The notes below the pieces were generated by a model that was given only the letters and a program-made list of their open reading frames with translations, was not told where the DNA came from and ran no database searches. From the NCBI GenBank assembly GCA_903913865.1, contig CAIWMU010000139.1, positions 1 through 64,000 of the forward strand: DNA of 64,000 nucleotides. The letters run 5' to 3'. Positions within the stretch are counted from its first letter, which is position 1. Each line of letters starts with the position of its first letter. The DNA is from an uncultured Verrucomicrobia subdivision 3 bacterium. GTDB lineage: Bacteria > Verrucomicrobiota > Verrucomicrobiia > Limisphaerales > UBA8199. Below, piece after piece: positions 55,701 to 61,700 of the stretch. The translations under genes were made by a program, and so were the position numbers.

Positions 55701-58700
55701 ATTCCCTCTGGATCCCTATAACGGTCTCGACCTGCGTGCCTCAGGGCCTGATGGTCTTTTCGACACTGCTGACGACATCGTTTACAAGCTTTCCATCGGC
55801 AATTACACGGGAGGGTTTTCGCTCGGTGTGACGATTGTCGATGGCCCGCTTCAGCTGGGCAACTATCGGTTCATGGCTACTTCCGGGTTTGTTGACCAAT
55901 CAGGCAACGCCATGGCCCCTTTTGTTCGCTATTTCTCAATTGGATCGGTTTCCGGCTATGTTCAGGAAAACCGGGCCAACGACACCGTGGCTGGCGCTAC
56001 ACCGCTCCCCCTTGTTGAGGACCCACCCGGGTTCAAGAGTGCCGCAGCTCGAGGCAACCTCTCCAGCACATCAGATTACGATTATTGGGCCTTTGCCGGG
56101 ACTGCTGGTGAGGGGATGAATTTGGCGACATGGGTTCCTGATTTCCCCTCCGCCACACAGTTGCGGTATCGTGTCTTCCGGCCGGATGGGACTGTGATTT
56201 TGGATTATTACCCTTCCTATTATGGTGATGGACAGTCGGGTGTTGTAACCCTGCCGGTTACCGGGACCTATAATTTACTGGTCACCTACAACTATAACTA
56301 TCAGGGCGAATACCGGTTTCGGATCACCACTTTCGCCCCACCGACGCAGTTTGAATCGGAGGAAAATGGCTCCATCGCGACAGCCAACTCAATTCCCTGG
56401 ACGTTAAACACAAATGGTCAATCAGGAAGCATCGCCGGAAGGATCCGGGCTGTCTCGGATCTCGACTACTACAGCCTCGGGAACATCACGAACGGATCGA
56501 GCATCTTCCTGAATGTTCGACTGCCTGGAAGCAGTTCCCTTGGGCCGATCGTCAGTGTCTATAACTCGAGTGGAATCTACCAACCCGAGACAATCGGAGG
56601 CCGCTCCAGTGATGGGTTGGCAAACGTGCCGATCACGGTATCCGGGACTTACTACGCGCTTGTTCGGTCCGGAAACGGCACGGGTGGGCTCAATGACCAA
56701 TACGTTCTGGATGCAAACGTTGTGCCGACCGGGAGTGTGAACTTCCCGAATCTTGTCGTCACGGCTGTGAACCCACCCACAGGCGGGGGGATCCTGAGTG
56801 GTCAAAACATGGCTTACTCCTACACCATCGCAAATCTGGGAAATGCCCCGACCCTCGTTGGGAATTGGATCGACAGGGCGGTTCTTTCGGTTGACCAGAC
56901 GCTTGGAAATTCCGATGACATTCTGCTCGGGTTCTTCCCCCACGCGGGAACCCTGACTGCCGGTTCTGAATACTCCTCCACCAACAGCTTCGGGATACCG
57001 GACGGTGTGAGCGGCGATTACTTCCTGATTGTTCAGGCCGATGCCGGGAACGCCGTAAACGAATACCTGTTCAAGGGGGATAACATTACGGCTTCCACCA
57101 ACACGCTCCACATCACCCTTGCTCCGTATCCCGATCTTGTGGTGGAGAATCTGACAGCAACCGGCCCTGATTCATCGAACAGGTTTTCCATTACATGGAA
57201 TACGGCTAATCGGGGTTCAGCCACGGTTCCTGCCGGCTATTCGGAGAGGATTCTTATCCGGAACCAGACGAGTGGCCAGTTGCTCACAAACCTTGAGCAG
57301 GTTCGGTCCAATGCTGTTGCCGCGGCCAGTGTGGTTCCCGGACAGTTCAGTCTGGTGACGACCAATCCCGGCTTGTATCAGATTCAGGTTGTAACGGACT
57401 CAAAGAGCCAGATTTATGAGTTCAATGCTGGCGGCAGCACTGCTGCCGAATTGAACAACACGGCCTCCACCACGTTTGAGATCACCACATACTATACGGT
57501 GACGGTTCAGAGCGAGCCGCCTGGCGCCGGTATTCTGACAGGGGCCGGTCGTCGCAGTTCCGGTTCAGCAATCACCGCTGCTGCCACACCTGTTACGAAC
57601 ACGCTTCCCTATTATTTCGTGAATTGGACTGAGGGCGGCGCTTTTCAAAGTGCTGCTTCAAGCTACTCGTTCATTCTCACCCGGGACCGGACGTTGACAG
57701 CTAATTTTGCTCTGCCGACCTTCCAGATCGCGGCATCCAATAATCCCGTAAGTGGCGGCACCGTATCAGGAGCCGGCAGCTATGCCTACGGGACGACTAA
57801 CATCCTCACAGCGAACGCTTCCTTTGGTTATTCATTCACCAACTGGACTGAGGGTGGTTCGGTCATATCGTCCTCGGAATTCCTCACCAATGTGGTTACG
57901 AGCAACCGTTTTGTGGTCGCCAATTACAGGGAGGCCAACGTTCGCCACGTCGTCGCGACCGCCAGTTTTCCGACAAACGTGGCCGTCGTGGCAGGTTCGG
58001 GGACTTATACCAATGGGCAGCAGGGTGTGATTTCCGCGCCCCTGTCAGTAACGAATCCTCCGAATATTTACACCTTCAGGCAGTTCACGCTGAACGGTGC
58101 TTTGGCAGGTTCGATTGCAACCATCAGCCGCACCTTCTCCACTCTGGATCCGACGAACATGCAGTTCGTCGCGATCTACGACACCACCAGCATTCTGCCG
58201 CTCGTCACCAACGTGCTCGCGAGCATCCCGAATCCTGTGCCGGTGACGACGAATCTGACAGTGGCCTTCCAGTTCAACAGGTCGATGAATACCAATATCA
58301 CTCCATTGGTAACCTTTACCAACCCGGCTGTTTCCGGTCCGCTTCAGGCTGTGATTCCCGCTGGTGGAAACTGGGCGTCGGTTAGCGTATTGAACGACAC
58401 CTTCCGGACCCGTCCGATTGCCTTCGCAAATGGCATGGATGGAACCAATGAAGTGTTTATCTCCCTCGCTCAGGATCTGGGCGGCGGCCTGCTGGCCCGG
58501 ACGAATGTTGCACGGGTTGTCGTGGATGTGACGCCACCGGTTCACCCGGTTTTGACACTGGTTTCATCCAACAACTCGAGTGCCACTTTGGGTTGGTCTG
58601 CATACGGCGCCCCGTCCGATCTGGCCAGCTTCCGGGTTTATCTCTCCACAAATACTTTCTCCAGTATTGCTGGCATGACGCCAGTATCCTCCCTCGGATC

Positions 58701-61700
58701 TGCCGCACGCAGCTACACCTACACAGGGTTGGCCTTGGACCGGCAGTATTACGCAGCCATCGCCGCCGTTGATGCGGCAGGCAACTGCAATTCTTCCGTA
58801 GCCCCGCTTGTGTTCTCACTGCCAAGCAGCCTTCCTCCGGCGGTCTCCGTGGCTGTGGTCCCGGTGGGAGCTTCCTCGGCGAATGTGACGTGGACCTCTT
58901 ATAACACATCGTCCCTTCTGGGTTTCGCCGGATTCCGGGTTTACTCAGAGACGAACAGTTTCACCTCGGTTGCCGGACTGACTCCCAAAGTCATTCTCGG
59001 CACCTCTGTCAGGTCTGCCCAGTTCGATTCCTTGGATCGGACCAGGAGTTATTACTTCGCAGTTGTTGGTTTCAATGTTAACACCCAGTTCAACTCGGCG
59101 GTCACAGCCGCCAGTTGGTCCGATCCATACGCGGGGAACATTGCCGCCAGTGTCACTCTCGGAGGCGCAGGACAGCCGATCGTGGACATCCTTCAGGATG
59201 TTTCAATTGTGAGCAATGCCGTGGTCACCATTCCCGCGGGCACCACCGTGCGTGTGGCTCCGGGCAAGGGAATTTCAGTCCGCCAGGGCGCGCTGGTCGC
59301 GAATGGCACGGCTCTGGATCCTGTCACATTCACATCTGCAAATGATCAGCCAGGCCTATCCCCGAATGCGGGTGACTGGAAGGGGATTCAGCTGGGTAGC
59401 ACAAGCGGAAGCTCATCCTTGCGCCACGTTTTTGTGAAGTTCGCCGCCGGTTTGTCCGTGAGCAATTGTTCACCCTCAATTGAGGCATTCAGTGCGCTTT
59501 ACAATGTTCCGGCTGGATTGACCGTTACGAACGGAGGATCAGTGGTCACAACGAATGCGCTGCTAGCCTACAACGGGCTGGGCGCGTTGCAGCTTGGATC
59601 CGGGGTTCTCACCATTCGAGGTTCCGTGCTTAAGAACAACGACACCAATGCCCTTGCTGCAGGCGGTGCCGTCATGAATGGTCAGGGAAATTGGTGGGGG
59701 AGTGCCAGCTCAACCGACATCGACGCCACGATCCGGGGAACCATCGACCGGTCCTCCTTCCTGCAGAGCGAGCCACTTCTGACTCCCGCCATTGGAACGG
59801 TAAACAACGTGACGCAGGTGGGCAGCGCATCCGTGAACCTGCGGCTTGCGTGCAGGACTGCCGATACGATGCGCGTGAGCGAGGATTCAACGTTTTATGC
59901 CGTGTTCTTTGGTCCGTTCACGAACACCCTGCCGTTTGCCCTGAGCAGCGGGGGAGGGGAGAAGACGGTGTTTGCCCAGTACCGGAGCGTGACTGGCCAG
60001 ACCAGCGCCCCTGTCGCGATCACCATCAACTACATCACTGCGGGGCCGACGATTTCGTCGTTCAACCTCTCCGAGGGGCAGTTGCTGAATCGCCCGGTTC
60101 GCGTTCTTGCTGATGCCTCAGCACCTCTTGGCATGGCTGGAATGGAATTCTACGTTGATAATGTGGGACTTTCCACAAACTCGGGAGGCTCGCTCACCTA
60201 TTGGTGGGACATTCGCAATTTCACGGTTGGGATTCACCGGGTTCGGGTTGTAGCCCGTGATACAAGTGGCAATTTTGCTGTGGCTGAGCGGAATCTCACC
60301 GTCTCACCAGTGCCGCCGACCGGCCCTGTCATTACAGACCCGGCAACCGATCTGGTGATCAATTCAAACTCCGTCACCATTGCGGGAAGTGCCGAGCCCT
60401 TCGTTGCCATCCGACTGGTTCAGAACTCCGCCCCCGTTGGGAGCATCTTCGCCGACTCCCGTGGAAAGTGGGCCTTCACCAATCTCGCCCTCGTCGAGGG
60501 GACGAACCTGATGACAGCTGTGGCTTTTGACACTTATGGTTCCGCGAATTCAAACATCCGCAACGTGGTTCGCGACTCAGGTCCTCCTGCTGCGCCGATC
60601 CTGAACTCTCCGACCTACAGTCAGGGCGCAGGCTTGAATCTAAGCTGGCGCTTCGCTGATACGGGCGAAAGGGCCACCCGGTTCAGGGTCCTGTGGCATA
60701 CAAATACATTCTCCACTCCTGCCCAGGCTTCAGCTCAGAGTGGGATCATATCCGGAATGGCTTTTGCGCCCTCTGGTCTGGTTTCCGGTACCTATTATTT
60801 TGCGGTAATCGGCTATGATGACGCCAACAACCCGAGCCCGATCTCAAATGTCCTGGCCTACAACTTTGATCCCCTTTCACCCTCGTTTGGGATTAACTTC
60901 GACAAGGGTGCTCCTGTGGGTGTGGGACCGCTACGGATTATTTTGACATCATCCAAGGCCCTCGCGAGTGCGCCTTCCCTGAATCTGAGACCTGTGAACG
61001 GGTCCCCCGTGGCCCTGCTGGTCACCAACACCGCGTTCAATACTTATGAGGGCACTCTGAATGTGACCCCATCCTTCCCCTCCGGGGTGCTTCAGTTCGT
61101 GGCATCAGGACAGGATCTGGTTGGAAACACCTTCAATGGTGCTCCATCCGGCCCGGGCATGGTCATTGATGTCGCTCCTCCGTCAGGTATTGTGGCTTCC
61201 ATACCCCAAGGTCCGCTGCAGGCGACGAATGCAACTAATATCACCATCAGCCTGACTCTGTCTGAATCGGTCAAGTCGGGCACGGTTCCCGCCCTGAGCT
61301 TTGGTCCGCCGATCGGTGCCTCTGTTCCGATTCCCTTGACAGGCTCCGGCTCAAATTGGTCTGGGGTGCTTCAACTCCAGCCGACGATGGGCTCCGGCTA
61401 TGCGACCTTCTCCATGACGGCAACCGATGTGCTTGAGAACGTGGGCCACCTGATAACGCGTGGCAGCCCGTTGGAAATCTATAACACAACCCTGCCATCC
61501 GCCCCGGGGCAGCCGGTGAATTTCCAGTGGAGCAGTCTGTCTGCGGGGAGGGTGCAACTCAGTTGGAATGCTGTTTCCAACGCTGAAATCTATCGTGTTT
61601 ACAGTGAGATCGGGACCAACCTTTTTGTCACTCCGACGAATCTGGTTGCGGACAACATTACCTCAAACTCATTCATCGACCTACCCGGTGTGGATGGGCG

